Source: Oligoflexia bacterium
GTDB lineage: Bacteria; Bdellovibrionota_B; Oligoflexia; Oligoflexales; JAGOVF01
Direction: 5' to 3'
DNA: 38,101 nt
NCBI GenBank assembly: GCA_030432875.1
Contig: JAUILP010000032.1
Coordinates: forward strand, 1-38,101
Position numbers and translations under genes: made by a program. The notes beneath the pieces were generated by a model. It did no database searches. It saw only the letters and a list, made by a program, of their open reading frames with translations, and was not told the origin of the DNA. Numbering within the stretch: the stretch's first letter is position 1; the number at the start of each line of letters is the position of its first letter. Positions 7,053 through 15,663 of this stretch are shown here, in pieces.

Positions 7053-8666
7053 TTATAAGCCCATTACCTTATGATTTTGAAGCTTAGAATGATTTCCTTT
7101 ATTGATACTGTGCGTTATGAGTTTTGCGATGCCGTCCAAGGGGGCGACATGGTTTGCCGCACCTAGGAGGATCGCCTCGCGCGGCATACCAAAAACAACG
7201 CAGGTTTTTTCATCCTGTGCCATTGTTTCGGCTCCGACATTTTTTAAAGAAAGCAAACCTTGCGCCCCGTCAGCTCCCATACCTGTGAGGAGGGCAGCAA
7301 CGATGTGCAAGGACTCCCGCTTTTCCTTCGCTTTTTTAACCGATTCAAACAAATAATCAACCGAAGGGCGAAACCTGTTCATCGGGGGATCTTCAGTGAT
7401 TTCAATACGCATACTTCCGGCTACCGTTTTGATCCGCATCTGGTGCCCTCCTGGGGCGACAAAAGCACATCCAGGTAAGAGTTCATCGCCGTGCTCCGCT
7501 TCTTTGACCGAAAATGCGCATAAGGTATTGAGTCTTTGGGCGAAAGCATTTGAAAAAAGGGCCGGTATATGCTGGACAATCACGATAGGAGGGACATTGG
7601 CAGGAAGCATAGTTAGAACCTGTTTTATGGCCTCGGTTCCTCCTGTTGACGCGCCAATCGCTATGAGGGTATTTTTGATATCGCTGTCCCCCGCGGAAAT
7701 AAATTCTTTGGCAGAGACAAATTGGGCTGAGAATTTTTTTTGTTTGGCTCCCGCTGCCGCCCTTACCATTTCACGTATACGTTCGCCGTAACCGGCCATT
7801 TCCGCAAATGATGGTTTTTCCAAATAATCAAAGGCTCCATTTTCGAGGCCATCAAACACAGGGCCAGATTCACCAAGGCTATAGCCTGTAATAAGTATGG
7901 TTGGCACCGGATCACTATGAATGTACTTTTTGAGGTAGGTGATACCATCCATTTTAGGCATATTAATATCGAGCGTGATCACATCGGGTTTAATCGTCTT
8001 TCGGTGTTCCATCGCTTCAAAGGGATCCGCCGCTTCAGCCACGACAGTAAACCCTTTATCCTCTTCGATCAGGCGTCTTAAGGCCAGACGAATCGGGCGA
8101 GAGTCGTCTATAATCATGACTTTAATGGGCCCTTCGTCCTTTGGCTTTGCCAAAACAGTGGGCATTGTCGTCGTTGCACCCAAGGCGGGAGCTGAGGCTA
8201 CTGAATTAATGGGGCGAAATTTAAGCTGTCCCGTTGCCGTAAAGAATTCCACCTTACGCCCCACTCGTCCGCCTACGGACTCTTTGGCAATCGGAATTCC
8301 AAGGCTCCTTAACATATGCCTGGCAATCGCAATGTTTAGGCGTCCAACATCGGCTCCAAGGCTCTGTTCATTCCCGTCTAGAACATCAGCGCCGCCAATT
8401 ATTTTGACCTGAAGGTCTTCTTTTCGACTTCCCGCTTTTTTAAAACGCTTAAAAAGTTCGCGTATAGCAAAATCACCATAAGTATTTTTTTCATTCGGCG
8501 TCGCGAGACCACTGAGTTTGTGCGGCAGAACATAATGATTTGCGCCACCAATTTTAAGGCGAACATCAAAGACAAACACGGAAATACAGCTACCTAAAAC
8601 GGTATGCAGGGAGGTCGGCTCATGGCCAACAAAAATCTCTCCGGGTTTTAAAAATACATTTTTCAT
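7053..8666 (-). CDS. cheB: CheD-CheB fusion: receptor deamidase + receiver + methylesterase
   Basis: Three domains lie in one 537-residue chain. Residues 1-155 are CheD (PGEIFVGHEPTSLHTVLGSCIS; catalytic C27, H44 in GGANHYVLP), which deamidates receptor glutamines. Residues 180-305 are a receiver with D233 in ITLDINMPKMDG. Residues 330-530 are the CheB methylesterase with S340 in IGASTGG, H366 in VQHIP and D466 in GMGADG. An Ala/Thr/Pro linker joins CheD to the receiver. I start at ATG 8664-8666 because CheD proteins begin at this point; a longer frame from ATG 8729 would overlap cheR by 32 bases, and neither start has a strong ribosome-binding site. It lies between cheR and the receiver gene on the same strand. 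Confidence 0.92.
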   Translation of the reverse strand: MKNVFLKPGEIFVGHEPTSLHTVLGSCISVFVFDVRLKIGGANHYVLPHKLSGLATPNEKNTYGDFAIRELFKRFKKAGSRKEDLQVKIIGGADVLDGNEQSLGADVGRLNIAIARHMLRSLGIPIAKESVGGRVGRKVEFFTATGQLKFRPINSVASAPALGATTTMPTVLAKPKDEGPIKVMIIDDSRPIRLALRRLIEEDKGFTVVAEAADPFEAMEHRKTIKPDVITLDINMPKMDGITYLKKYIHSDPVPTILITGYSLGESGPVFDGLENGAFDYLEKPSFAEMAGYGERIREMVRAAAGAKQKKFSAQFVSAKEFISAGDSDIKNTLIAIGASTGGTEAIKQVLTMLPANVPPIVIVQHIPALFSNAFAQRLNTLCAFSVKEAEHGDELLPGCAFVAPGGHQMRIKTVAGSMRIEITEDPPMNRFRPSVDYLFESVKKAKEKRESLHIVAALLTGMGADGAQGLLSLKNVGAETMAQDEKTCVVFGMPREAILLGAANHVAPLDGIAKLITHSINKGNHSKLQNHKVMGL

Positions 8667-8697
8667 GTTTTTCTGTCGTTTACCTTTGCCATCTATT

Positions 8698-9582
8698 TTA
8701 GTTTTTACGGTATACAGCAGGCGCAACATTAGTCAGGCCATGGTCTAAACCAGCAAGACTTTCCGAATGTCCCACAAAAAGAAAACCACCAGGGCATAAA
8801 GCTTCGCTCATCTTCGCTATCGCCTGCCGCCTCGTTTCTTCGGTAAAGTAAATCAAAACATTGCGCAGAAATATCACATGAAAGCTGAGATTTCCAAGAG
8901 CGGAAAAACTTTCGAGCAGATTGTGGCGTCTAAATTTTGCTACCGCTGATAGCTCCGGCTTAATGCGGTAGAAGCCTTTATTGGAGCCTGATCCTCTAAG
9001 AAAAAATTGTTGTAACTGTGCCGGTGAAAGTGGCGAGAGTAGTTCCTCAGGGTAAATACCTTTTTCGGCTTTTTGTATAACATCTGTATCGATATCGGTA
9101 CCGAGGATTTTGAGGGGAATACCCCGAGCACCAGGATGTTGTGCTAAAAAATCTAATACAGTCATTGCTATAGTATAGACTTCTTCACCGGAAGAACATG
9201 CCGCTGACCAAATAGAAACACCTTTTTTAAGGGCACCACGCTGCAAAAAATCTGGAAGCACGACTGATTTTAAAAAATCAAAATGTTCTGGTTCCCGAAA
9301 AAAATCAGTTTTGTGGGTTGTTAGCGCATTAATGCACGTAATGGCTTCAGCTTCGCTGTTTTTTAAATAGTTTATGTAGGCTTTAAAATCTGGGAGGTCA
9401 AGATGATGAAGTCTTTTTGACAGGCGCGCCTGAATCATCGGGATTTTATTCGCTTCTAAGTGAACGCCGCATCTTTGGTGCATAAAATTGGCAAAAAATT
9501 GATATTCCTCTTGCTTGAGTGATACGCCTTTTTCAACGACTTTAGGCGGAATAAAAAAACTTTTTTCTGCGATATTACCCAT
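8698..9582 (-). CDS. cheR: Chemotaxis protein methyltransferase CheR
   Basis: CheR transfers methyl groups from SAM to receptor glutamates. Residues 22-75 are the helical N-terminal domain (EYQFFANFMHQRCGVHL...). The SAM-binding core follows with SIWSAACSSGEEVYTIAM, then ILGTDIDTDVIQKAEKGIYP and FHVIFLRNVLIYFTEETRRQ. The C-terminal FLFVGHSESLAGL is standard. Length (294) is normal and no extra TPR domain is attached. An AAGGTGG site precedes the ATG. It follows cheA by about 100 bases and abuts the cheD-cheB gene. Confidence 0.94.
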   Translation of the reverse strand: MGNIAEKSFFIPPKVVEKGVSLKQEEYQFFANFMHQRCGVHLEANKIPMIQARLSKRLHHLDLPDFKAYINYLKNSEAEAITCINALTTHKTDFFREPEHFDFLKSVVLPDFLQRGALKKGVSIWSAACSSGEEVYTIAMTVLDFLAQHPGARGIPLKILGTDIDTDVIQKAEKGIYPEELLSPLSPAQLQQFFLRGSGSNKGFYRIKPELSAVAKFRRHNLLESFSALGNLSFHVIFLRNVLIYFTEETRRQAIAKMSEALCPGGFLFVGHSESLAGLDHGLTNVAPAVYRKN

Positions 9583-9684
9583 TAAAAACCACCTTTTTTA
9601 TTGTTCTTAGCATTTTGGTCGTTGGCCTAAAAACTTTTAAATCAGCTTTTTCTTGCGTTTTAAACCAGAAAACCTGCTGTTTGC

Positions 9685-11442
9685 TTATGCGGCACGTGTT
9701 CTTTTATGAAGCTCGTACAAGCTTACTACATCAAGTATTAGCGCTGCGCGTCCATCTCCCAAAATCGCTCCACCGGCAAATCCTTTTGCTCCTGCAAGTT
9801 CTTTGCCGAGCTTGCGAATTACTACTGGCTGCTGTCCAATGACATCGTCGATAAAAAGCCCAAACTTTTGATTGTCCACATCAAGGACAACAATAACGCC
9901 CTTTCTTTCCTGATCTTTGGTTTTCGAGGTTACAAGGATATTTGCCAAGCGAATGAGTGGAATTGTTTTGCCGTCAAGAACAAAAACTTCGCCAATCCCC
10001 GTCAAGTATGTGAGATTGACCGCATGTGGCTGAACCATTTTATTAACCTGAGATAGAGGAACGACGTATCTTTCTTTGCCAGAAATCAGCACCATTCCAT
10101 GAATGATGGAAAGGGTTAAGGGCAGCGTGATTTTAAAGGTGCTGCCGTATCCAACTTTTGATTCGACAGTTATACTGCCGCCCAGTTTATCAATATTTGT
10201 TTTCACCACGTCCATTCCGACGCCACGCCCAGAAAGGTCGGTGACAGCAGGTTTGGTAGAAAAACCGGAGCGAAAAATCAAATCCTGGGCTTCCTTGTCA
10301 GATATCACTTGGCCCTTGGGAAAAAATCCCTTTTCATAGGCTTTTTCTCTCAGGCGGTCCAGATTTAGTCCTTTGCCATCATCACGTATTTCTATCATCA
10401 GGTGACCGGATTCGTGATAGGCGGCGAGAGTAATTTCTCCGATTGCCTTTTTGCCTGATGTCCTACGCTCATCGCTTGCTTCGAGCCCATGATCTATGGC
10501 ATTGCGAATTAGGTGTACTAGGGGCCCATCAAGCTGTTCTAATATGGTTTTATCGACCTCTACCTCTTCGCCTTGGAGAACAAAGTTTACGTCTTTTTCT
10601 AGAGCCTTGGCTGAGTCGCGTACGATTCGCTTCATTTTTTGAAATGTCGGCTTAAGAGGCAGCATTCTTAGGCCCAGAGCGAGATCCTGTATATTTTTGC
10701 TGATTTTATTGAGTTGATCGACGGCACTTTGAAACGTCGGGGAAGCGAGATCGGTGCGAAACTGAGAAATCACCGAGTTATAAGTTGAAAGCTCACCGAT
10801 ATAGCGCACGAGTTTATCTATACGCCCTAAATTGACGCGGATACTTTCTTCAGTTTGGCCAGTAACCGAAGTAGGTGCCTTTGCTGGTTCATCGGACTTG
10901 TTTTCTTCGGGTTTTGCCTTTTCGTTCGTAGGCGGCGGCTGCGGACTTGGTTTTTGGCTTATCTGGTTTTTAGGGGACTCAGTAGCGGGCTCGTCATCGA
11001 AAAAACCAAACCCCTGGGAAGTCTCAGTCTGAATGACCTCAACTTGCCCTAAGTTCTGACCCTGTAAACAAGCTTCAATTTTGGCGTACAGCTCACTATA
11101 TTCTACGTAAGTATTATGATCTAAGGATAGCGCATTAACAAAATGCGAAAGAAGATCATTAGAAGACAGGAGCAGTTCCATAACATCAGGCGTTAATGAT
11201 ATTTGTCCATCTTTAATTGAGGTCATTAAGGATTCGAGTTTATGCGCAAATTTAGAGAGATCAGAAAAACCGGTGGCAGCAGATGAGCCCTTAAGCGTAT
11301 GAACCACGCGAAAAATTTGCTGAATGACTTCCTTTTGGTTTTCTGTTTGTTCTAGCTCAAGAAAAAGTGTCTCTGTATCCGTAAGCAGTTCTTTTGCTTC
11401 TTCGAGAAAGCAATTTTTTAATTCTAGATCGAAATCACTCAT
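9685..11442 (-). CDS. cheA: Chemotaxis histidine kinase CheA lacking the P2 domain
   Basis: P1 (residues 1-110) carries the phosphorylated H48 in VVHTLKGSSAATGF. A Pro/Glu/Lys-rich linker (about 150-195) replaces the usual P2 CheY/CheB-docking domain. P3 dimerisation helices follow (LGRIDKLVRYIGELSTY), then P4 with N box LVHLIRNAIDHGLE, G1 IRDDGKGLN and G2 LSGRGVGMDVV, then P5 CheW-like (HGMVLISGKERYVVPLSQV). At 585 residues it is shorter than typical P1-P5 CheA proteins, which agrees with the loss of P2. GGGGAG lies 10 bases before the ATG. It heads the minus-strand che unit and is divergent from the winged-helix gene at 11633. Confidence 0.95.
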   Translation of the reverse strand: MSDFDLELKNCFLEEAKELLTDTETLFLELEQTENQKEVIQQIFRVVHTLKGSSAATGFSDLSKFAHKLESLMTSIKDGQISLTPDVMELLLSSNDLLSHFVNALSLDHNTYVEYSELYAKIEACLQGQNLGQVEVIQTETSQGFGFFDDEPATESPKNQISQKPSPQPPPTNEKAKPEENKSDEPAKAPTSVTGQTEESIRVNLGRIDKLVRYIGELSTYNSVISQFRTDLASPTFQSAVDQLNKISKNIQDLALGLRMLPLKPTFQKMKRIVRDSAKALEKDVNFVLQGEEVEVDKTILEQLDGPLVHLIRNAIDHGLEASDERRTSGKKAIGEITLAAYHESGHLMIEIRDDGKGLNLDRLREKAYEKGFFPKGQVISDKEAQDLIFRSGFSTKPAVTDLSGRGVGMDVVKTNIDKLGGSITVESKVGYGSTFKITLPLTLSIIHGMVLISGKERYVVPLSQVNKMVQPHAVNLTYLTGIGEVFVLDGKTIPLIRLANILVTSKTKDQERKGVIVVLDVDNQKFGLFIDDVIGQQPVVIRKLGKELAGAKGFAGGAILGDGRAALILDVVSLYELHKRTRAA

Positions 11443-11632
11443 TTATGAGGTACTCCCCGAAATTATTAATTTACCATGAGTAAAAATATCCTTCGGCAAA
11501 TATTGCCATAAGTTGAGAATGGCTTTTTCAAAGAATTCTGAGAATTTAATTTTTATTAAAATTGCTCTAAGCTAACATAACAAATGACAGATATTTTTGT
11601 ATTTTTATAATTGGCCGTAAGTAGGTGGCAAT

Positions 11633-12424
11633 GTGAGTGATCCAGAAAAGCAGGCTTTTAGGATCTTAACGAAGTTTTTTCTTGAAGAAATCGCCTTTCT
11701 CCTGAAAACCTGCCATGCGATTTTAATGGACGAGTCTCTCTCTGCCAATCTTTCTAGTAGGTTCGAGGCTTTTTCTAATATCGTAGCAAAAATGGGCCAA
11801 TCTGCCGCCCAAATCGATCAGGAAGTTGTTATAGAACTATCTGATTTAATGGATGATTTTTCGCGCGCTGTCCTTCAGCAACCTGAGCGGGCCACCGAGG
11901 AACATCAGCACCTCCTAGCGGGTATGGTTGAAGCTGTTCGTGAGCATATTTTGATGCAGGGTGACATCACCGGAGTTCTTGCCCTACCCCAGGTAGAAAA
12001 AATTAGGGAAATACTTGTGAAGATTAATGAAAAGCGCAACCTCCTGCCCGAATCCAGGGCGGCGATTAAAGGGGTGAGTTTTGACCCCTCAATGCAGTTG
12101 ATTAGGCGCACAATTGAGGGCAAGGTGCAAGAAACTGAAGTCACTTCCAAAGAAGCCCAGATATTTTCGCTATTTAGAGAAGCCAAAAACCATGCCGCGA
12201 GCCGCCAAGAAGTTCTGGACGGTGTTTGGGGGGCCACCAGGGTAAATGAAAAGGCTTTTAGCAGCCATTTATCTAATCTCAGGCACAAAATTATGCCCCT
12301 TGGCTTAGACATCACTTTGATTTACCAAGGGCAGTATCAACTGATTGATACTACACTCCTATCGCCCGAAGCTCTGGCTCTTCTCCCAACCCGCCGAGGC
12401 CGAAAAAGAGTCATAGTTGAATGA
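11633..12424 (+). CDS. Degenerate HPt-like domain fused to an OmpR/PhoB-type winged helix
   Basis: The 263-residue protein has two parts. Residues 150-238 match the OmpR/PhoB DNA-binding domain: EVTSKEAQIFSLFREAKNH, the SRQEVLDGVWG turn, and the recognition region FSSHLSNLRHKIMPLG, then the C-terminal hairpin YQGQYQLI. Residues 1-140 are all-helical. The segment FEAFSNIVAKMGQSAA (44-59) lines up with the CheA P1 segment around H48, but Val stands where the phosphorylated His would be. So I read it as a non-phosphorylatable HPt-like domain; this is my inference. There is no receiver domain. Start is GTG at 11633 after AGGTGG. It is divergent from cheA (190-base shared region) and lies about 250 bases before cheW, which makes it a candidate local regulator. 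Confidence 0.65.
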   Translation: MSDPEKQAFRILTKFFLEEIAFLLKTCHAILMDESLSANLSSRFEAFSNIVAKMGQSAAQIDQEVVIELSDLMDDFSRAVLQQPERATEEHQHLLAGMVEAVREHILMQGDITGVLALPQVEKIREILVKINEKRNLLPESRAAIKGVSFDPSMQLIRRTIEGKVQETEVTSKEAQIFSLFREAKNHAASRQEVLDGVWGATRVNEKAFSSHLSNLRHKIMPLGLDITLIYQGQYQLIDTTLLSPEALALLPTRRGRKRVIVE

Positions 12425-12498
12425 AGATATGGCGTCAAATCGGCTTCCTAAGCAGAAAGTCATATATCTGTTACTCATGATATTTTAATAAAATTTTC

Positions 12499-12590
12499 TG
12501 AGTTGCCAAAATATCTTTTGATTTAATGTTAAACTCAAATTTATCTCTCTAAAACCAATTCTTAGAAAACTCAGAAATTGAGTTTCTCAA
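12499..12590. promoter_or_regulatory. Repeated AACTCA/TGAGTT half-sites upstream of cheW
   Basis: Half-sites occur at 12499-12504 (TGAGTT), 12532-12537 and 12568-12573 (AACTCA), and 12579-12584 (TGAGTT). The last two form an AAACTCA-gaaat-TGAGTTT dyad, part of a longer imperfect palindrome from about 12562 to 12590. Similar TTGAGAA and TCTGAGAA words occur in the cheA/11633 divergent region near 11514 and 11540. These could be operators for the adjacent winged-helix protein. Function is inferred only. Confidence 0.35.
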
Positions 12591-12613
12591 GCGTTTAATT
12601 TTTCCTCCGAAAG
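12587..12613 (+). promoter_or_regulatory. Weak sigma-28-like promoter candidate before cheW
   Basis: TCAA at 12587-12590, a 15-base spacer, then TCCGAAAG at 12606-12613, compared with the flagellar consensus TAAA-N15-GCCGATAA. Spacing is exact but several positions differ. It would start transcription about 50 bases before the cheW ATG. Confidence 0.25.
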
Positions 12614-12670
12614 ACCAAGCATCAACGGCAATTGATGTGATTTGGTCAAATTTATTATAGGAGACTGATT

Positions 12671-13195
12671 ATGACTGATTCGTCCCACGATCCCCACGGT
12701 CTTGAAGGGGTCGGGCAGCAGGGAGGCAAGCGCAATAAGCATCTTATTTTTTCGCTTGGTCCCGAATCCTTTGGGATTCCACTCTCTCAGGTCAAAGAGG
12801 TGATTGGCATGGTCGAAATCACCCCAATCCCAAATGTTCCTCCGTTTTTTAAAGGCATTATCAATCTGCGGGGGCATATCATTTCGGTGATTGATTTGAA
12901 AACAAAACTTTCGATCCCTCGCAAGGAAGCTGATTCTAAAAAACCCTGCATCGTTATCTGCAAGTTTAACGATATTGTTATCGGTTCTATTGTCGATGAC
13001 GTCACCGAAGTCTGTGGTTTTGAGGAGTCAGCAATTGAGCGGACCATAGATATTCAGTCGAATGTAAGCCGGGACTACGTTACAGGTGTCGCAAAGATAC
13101 AAGGCAAGGGGTTAACGCTACTTCTAGAAATCGGCAAGGTCCTTAATGTTAATGAATTAGAAATCCTTCGATCACAAACAAAAAAAGCTGCTTAA
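12671..13195 (+). CDS. cheW: Chemotaxis coupling protein CheW
   Basis: CheW links receptors to the P5 domain of CheA. A 25-residue polar N-terminus (HDPHGLEGVGQQGGKRNK) precedes one CheW domain: LIFSLGPESFGIPLSQVKEV, ITPIPNVPPFFKGIINLRG, the HIISVIDLKTKL segment, and the C-terminal VTGVAKIQGKGLTLLLEIGKVL. The receptor-binding loop and the conserved NLRG Arg are present. GGAG lies 10 bases before the ATG. The MCP gene follows 24 bases downstream, so the two are one operon, separate from the minus-strand cheA unit. Confidence 0.95.
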   Translation: MTDSSHDPHGLEGVGQQGGKRNKHLIFSLGPESFGIPLSQVKEVIGMVEITPIPNVPPFFKGIINLRGHIISVIDLKTKLSIPRKEADSKKPCIVICKFNDIVIGSIVDDVTEVCGFEESAIERTIDIQSNVSRDYVTGVAKIQGKGLTLLLEIGKVLNVNELEILRSQTKKAA

Positions 13196-13219
13196 AGCTT
13201 ATTTCATATGGAGTCAAAT

Positions 13220-15310
13220 ATGTTTAGCAACATGAAGCTTGCGACTAAGATCGCATCTGGTTTTTCTCTAATTGTTCTCATCATGCTTGCTTTGGGGAAC
13301 ATGGCAATTTGGAATATGAAAACTGTGCAAACTGAGTCTGATAAACTCAGTAAGGAATATGTTCCAGAGGTAGAGATTGCGGCTGATCTTGAGCGCAATT
13401 CCCTTCTCACGATGTATGCGATAAGAGGATATAGCTTCACCAGTGACAAATCTTTTTTAGAAGCTGGTAAGAAAACTCTTTCAGCAGTCGAAGCAGACAT
13501 AAAAAAGGCTTACGAACTCGCGGCTATTTCGCCGCATCTTGAAGTACTCAAAGCCAATACGACCAAGGCTGAAGCTTATGTCAAAGAATATAAAGATCTT
13601 CTTACGCAAACGACAGAAAATATTGACCGAATGGCTGCTTCGCAGACCAGGATGAATGAAAGTGCGGCTAAGTTTCTTGAGTCATGCTACAAATATTTAA
13701 CGACCCAAAATGACCGACTTGTACAGGAAATAAAAGATAAGTTTGCCAGTGAAAAACTTCAGCAGCGGTACCTAAAAACGATACTGATAAATGACGTCCT
13801 TGATTTTGGCAATGCAACCCGTATTGCAGCGTGGAAAGGTGCTGCTTTAAATGACCCCAGTTATTTGCAAGAAGCAGAAAAAAATTTCCCAGAAATGAAA
13901 AAGAAACTCAATCAACTGCGCCCAATAACAACAAAAGAAGAGGATTTGAAGGCAATTGATGAAGTCGAAAAAAGTGTTGATGCTTATGCTGCGGCTATGG
14001 AAGAGTACCAAACAGGGCAAGAAAAAATGGTAGAAATCAACAAAAAACTCGGTGTTGCGGGTGATAATGTTATGAATATCGCAGGAGCAACGGCCCATAA
14101 AGGGATGGAGCAAACAGGAGAAATTGCCACAAATGCCTCGGCAACTTTGGCACAAAGCCTTTGGATGCTCATTATAGGCCTTATCGTCGCAACCGCTCTT
14201 GGCGTGATCATGGCTTTTACGGTGACCACAGCGATTTCACGGCCACTTAAGATAGCAATAGATGGCATCAAAAATGCGACAGCGCAGGTAGGCTCGGCTT
14301 CTGAACAGCTTTCCAGTGCCGCACAGCAGCTCTCAAGTGGGGCCAATGAACAGGCGAGTGCGATTGAAGAAACATCAGCCTCCCTCGAAGAAATGCTTGG
14401 TATGGTACAAAACAATGTGACCAACGCTAAAAAAGCCAATGAGCTTTCTACCGAAGTTAAAAATATCTCTGAGCAGGGAAATGAGTCCATGACCAAACTG
14501 CAAAGTGCTATGGGGGAAATCCTCAGTAGTAACGATAAAATCGAGCAGCTCGTCAGAGTCATTGGCGAAATCGGTGAAAAAACCAAAGTGATGGATGAGA
14601 TCGTGTTTCAAACCAAACTCCTTTCTTTCAACGCTTCGGTTGAAGCAGAACGTGCTGGAGAGCATGGCCGAGGATTTGCGGTGGTTGCTCAAGAAGTCGG
14701 TAATCTGGCCCAAATGAGTGGCAAATCAGCCCAGGAAATTTCCCAAATTTTGTCTGATAGTATTAAGCAAGCCGAAGCCATCACCACTGAGAATAAAAAG
14801 AAAGTCGAAATCGGCAACAGTTATGTACTGGAAAGCGGAAAAATTCTTCGCGAGATCACGAGTTCTGCAAGTCAGGTGGTAGAAGGAGCCAGCCAGGTAT
14901 CCTCCGCATCCGAAGAACAGGCGACGGGCATTAAGCAAATCACCACGGCGATGACAAATTTGGATAGAGCTGTACAAGAAAACGCGGCGACTGCTGAAGA
15001 AACGGCTAGCACTAGCGAAGAGCTTAATGCCCAGGCAGACTCTCTTAACACTCTCGTACAGTCCTTGGTCTCATTGATGGACGGCAAAAGTGGATCAATG
15101 CAGCCACCATCAAGCTCTCAGGTGAGGGCGGTGACCCCTAAATATGTTCCTTCCACCAGCCATAGCATAGATGGCGGTCATAAGGGAAAAGTTCTTTCTA
15201 TTGCTTCTGCAAAGAAATCGGCACCAAGACCTAAAAACGACGGCTATAAAGCTGTTGTTGGTAGTGATATTGGTTCCGGCTCCTCAGAAGGTGGATGGGA
15301 AGAGCTTTAG
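13220..15310 (+). CDS. Methyl-accepting chemotaxis protein with C-terminal Trp-containing pentapeptide
   Basis: The receptor has TM1 (about residues 12-33), a large helical periplasmic domain of about 280 residues that may be of the HBM type, TM2 (about 313-337, [19 protein letters not shown]), a short HAMP-like link, and a long signalling coiled coil. The tip reads [20 protein letters not shown], the variant of the canonical NLLALNA tip. Gln/Glu-rich adaptation helices flank it. After a flexible Ser/Pro tail the chain ends in GWEEL, similar to the NWETF tether that recruits CheR and CheB in enteric Tsr/Tar. The start is set at ATG 13220 because GGAG at 13210-13213 precedes it; the ATG at 13208 overlaps that site. 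It follows cheW by 24 bases. Confidence 0.93.
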   Translation: MFSNMKLATKIASGFSLIVLIMLALGNMAIWNMKTVQTESDKLSKEYVPEVEIAADLERNSLLTMYAIRGYSFTSDKSFLEAGKKTLSAVEADIKKAYELAAISPHLEVLKANTTKAEAYVKEYKDLLTQTTENIDRMAASQTRMNESAAKFLESCYKYLTTQNDRLVQEIKDKFASEKLQQRYLKTILINDVLDFGNATRIAAWKGAALNDPSYLQEAEKNFPEMKKKLNQLRPITTKEEDLKAIDEVEKSVDAYAAAMEEYQTGQEKMVEINKKLGVAGDNVMNIAGATAHKGMEQTGEIATNASATLAQSLWMLIIGLIVATALGVIMAFTVTTAISRPLKIAIDGIKNATAQVGSASEQLSSAAQQLSSGANEQASAIEETSASLEEMLGMVQNNVTNAKKANELSTEVKNISEQGNESMTKLQSAMGEILSSNDKIEQLVRVIGEIGEKTKVMDEIVFQTKLLSFNASVEAERAGEHGRGFAVVAQEVGNLAQMSGKSAQEISQILSDSIKQAEAITTENKKKVEIGNSYVLESGKILREITSSASQVVEGASQVSSASEEQATGIKQITTAMTNLDRAVQENAATAEETASTSEELNAQADSLNTLVQSLVSLMDGKSGSMQPPSSSQVRAVTPKYVPSTSHSIDGGHKGKVLSIASAKKSAPRPKNDGYKAVVGSDIGSGSSEGGWEEL

Positions 15311-15336
15311 TTTAATCCCCTCAGTTTTCCTTTTAA

Positions 15337-15381
15337 CCTCCGATCTCCATAAAAATTAAAAAATGGGGAGCGGGGGGTTTT
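15337..15381 (+). terminator. Rho-independent terminator after the cheW-MCP unit
   Basis: The stem 15337-15350 (CCTCCGATCTCCAT) pairs with 15363-15376 (ATGGGGAGCGGGGG), with two G-U pairs and one mismatch, an AT-rich loop, and TTTT right after the stem. It lies 26 bases after the MCP stop codon. Confidence 0.65.
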
Positions 15382-15392
15382 CCGGTTTAAAA

Positions 15393-15440
15393 GGGGGCGT
15401 ATCTTAAGATTAACCGTACAGGTTTATGTTAAGGTCCCCC
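15393..15440. repeat. Nested hairpin in the non-coding stretch after the MCP gene
   Basis: Three stems are nested: GGGGG (15393-15397) with CCCCC (15436-15440), CTTAA (15403-15407) with TTAAG (15429-15433), and AACC (15412-15415) with GGTT (15421-15424), around a GTACA loop. A competing pairing of AGGTCC (15432-15437) with GGACCT about 32 bases downstream is also possible. No T tract follows. It may be a structured RNA or debris of the IS whose tail lies at 15549. Confidence 0.4.
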
Positions 15441-15548
15441 CCCTGACGTTTTTGGTCATGGTTGCCAGGACCTAAGCTTATTCTGCTTTTTTCACTCATA
15501 AAATGAAAAGTTGAGGCAAACTCGTATTTGGGTGTTACAAATGACTAA

Positions 15549-15663
15549 AACTTTCGATCTGTGGCTACACGCTATAAAAAATTGAAGAAGAATTACGAAG
15601 GAATGATTGCACTTGGCTGCACGATAATGTGGCTACCTTTATGAAACGTCAACAGGCCCTAAT
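15549..15663 (+). pseudogene. C-terminal remnant of an IS5-type transposase with the IS right end
   Basis: Translation of 15549-15644 gives NFRSVATRYKKLKKNYEG followed by MIALGCTIMWLPL and a stop. This has the pattern of the extreme C-terminus of IS5-family DDE transposases (the TRY-x-KL-x3-Y segment then a hydrophobic end with IMWL). The frame is closed by a TAA at 15546, and no start or DDE core is present. Eight bases after the stop comes ACAGGCCCTAAT (15652-15663), whose complement ATTAGGGCCTGT also occurs at 37929-37940, consistent with a shared terminal inverted repeat. So this is a dead IS tail. Confidence 0.6.

Noticed and set aside
7939..8412. 157-codon plus-strand frame
   Set aside because: It is antisense to the CheD-CheB gene, whose catalytic motifs are clear on the other strand.
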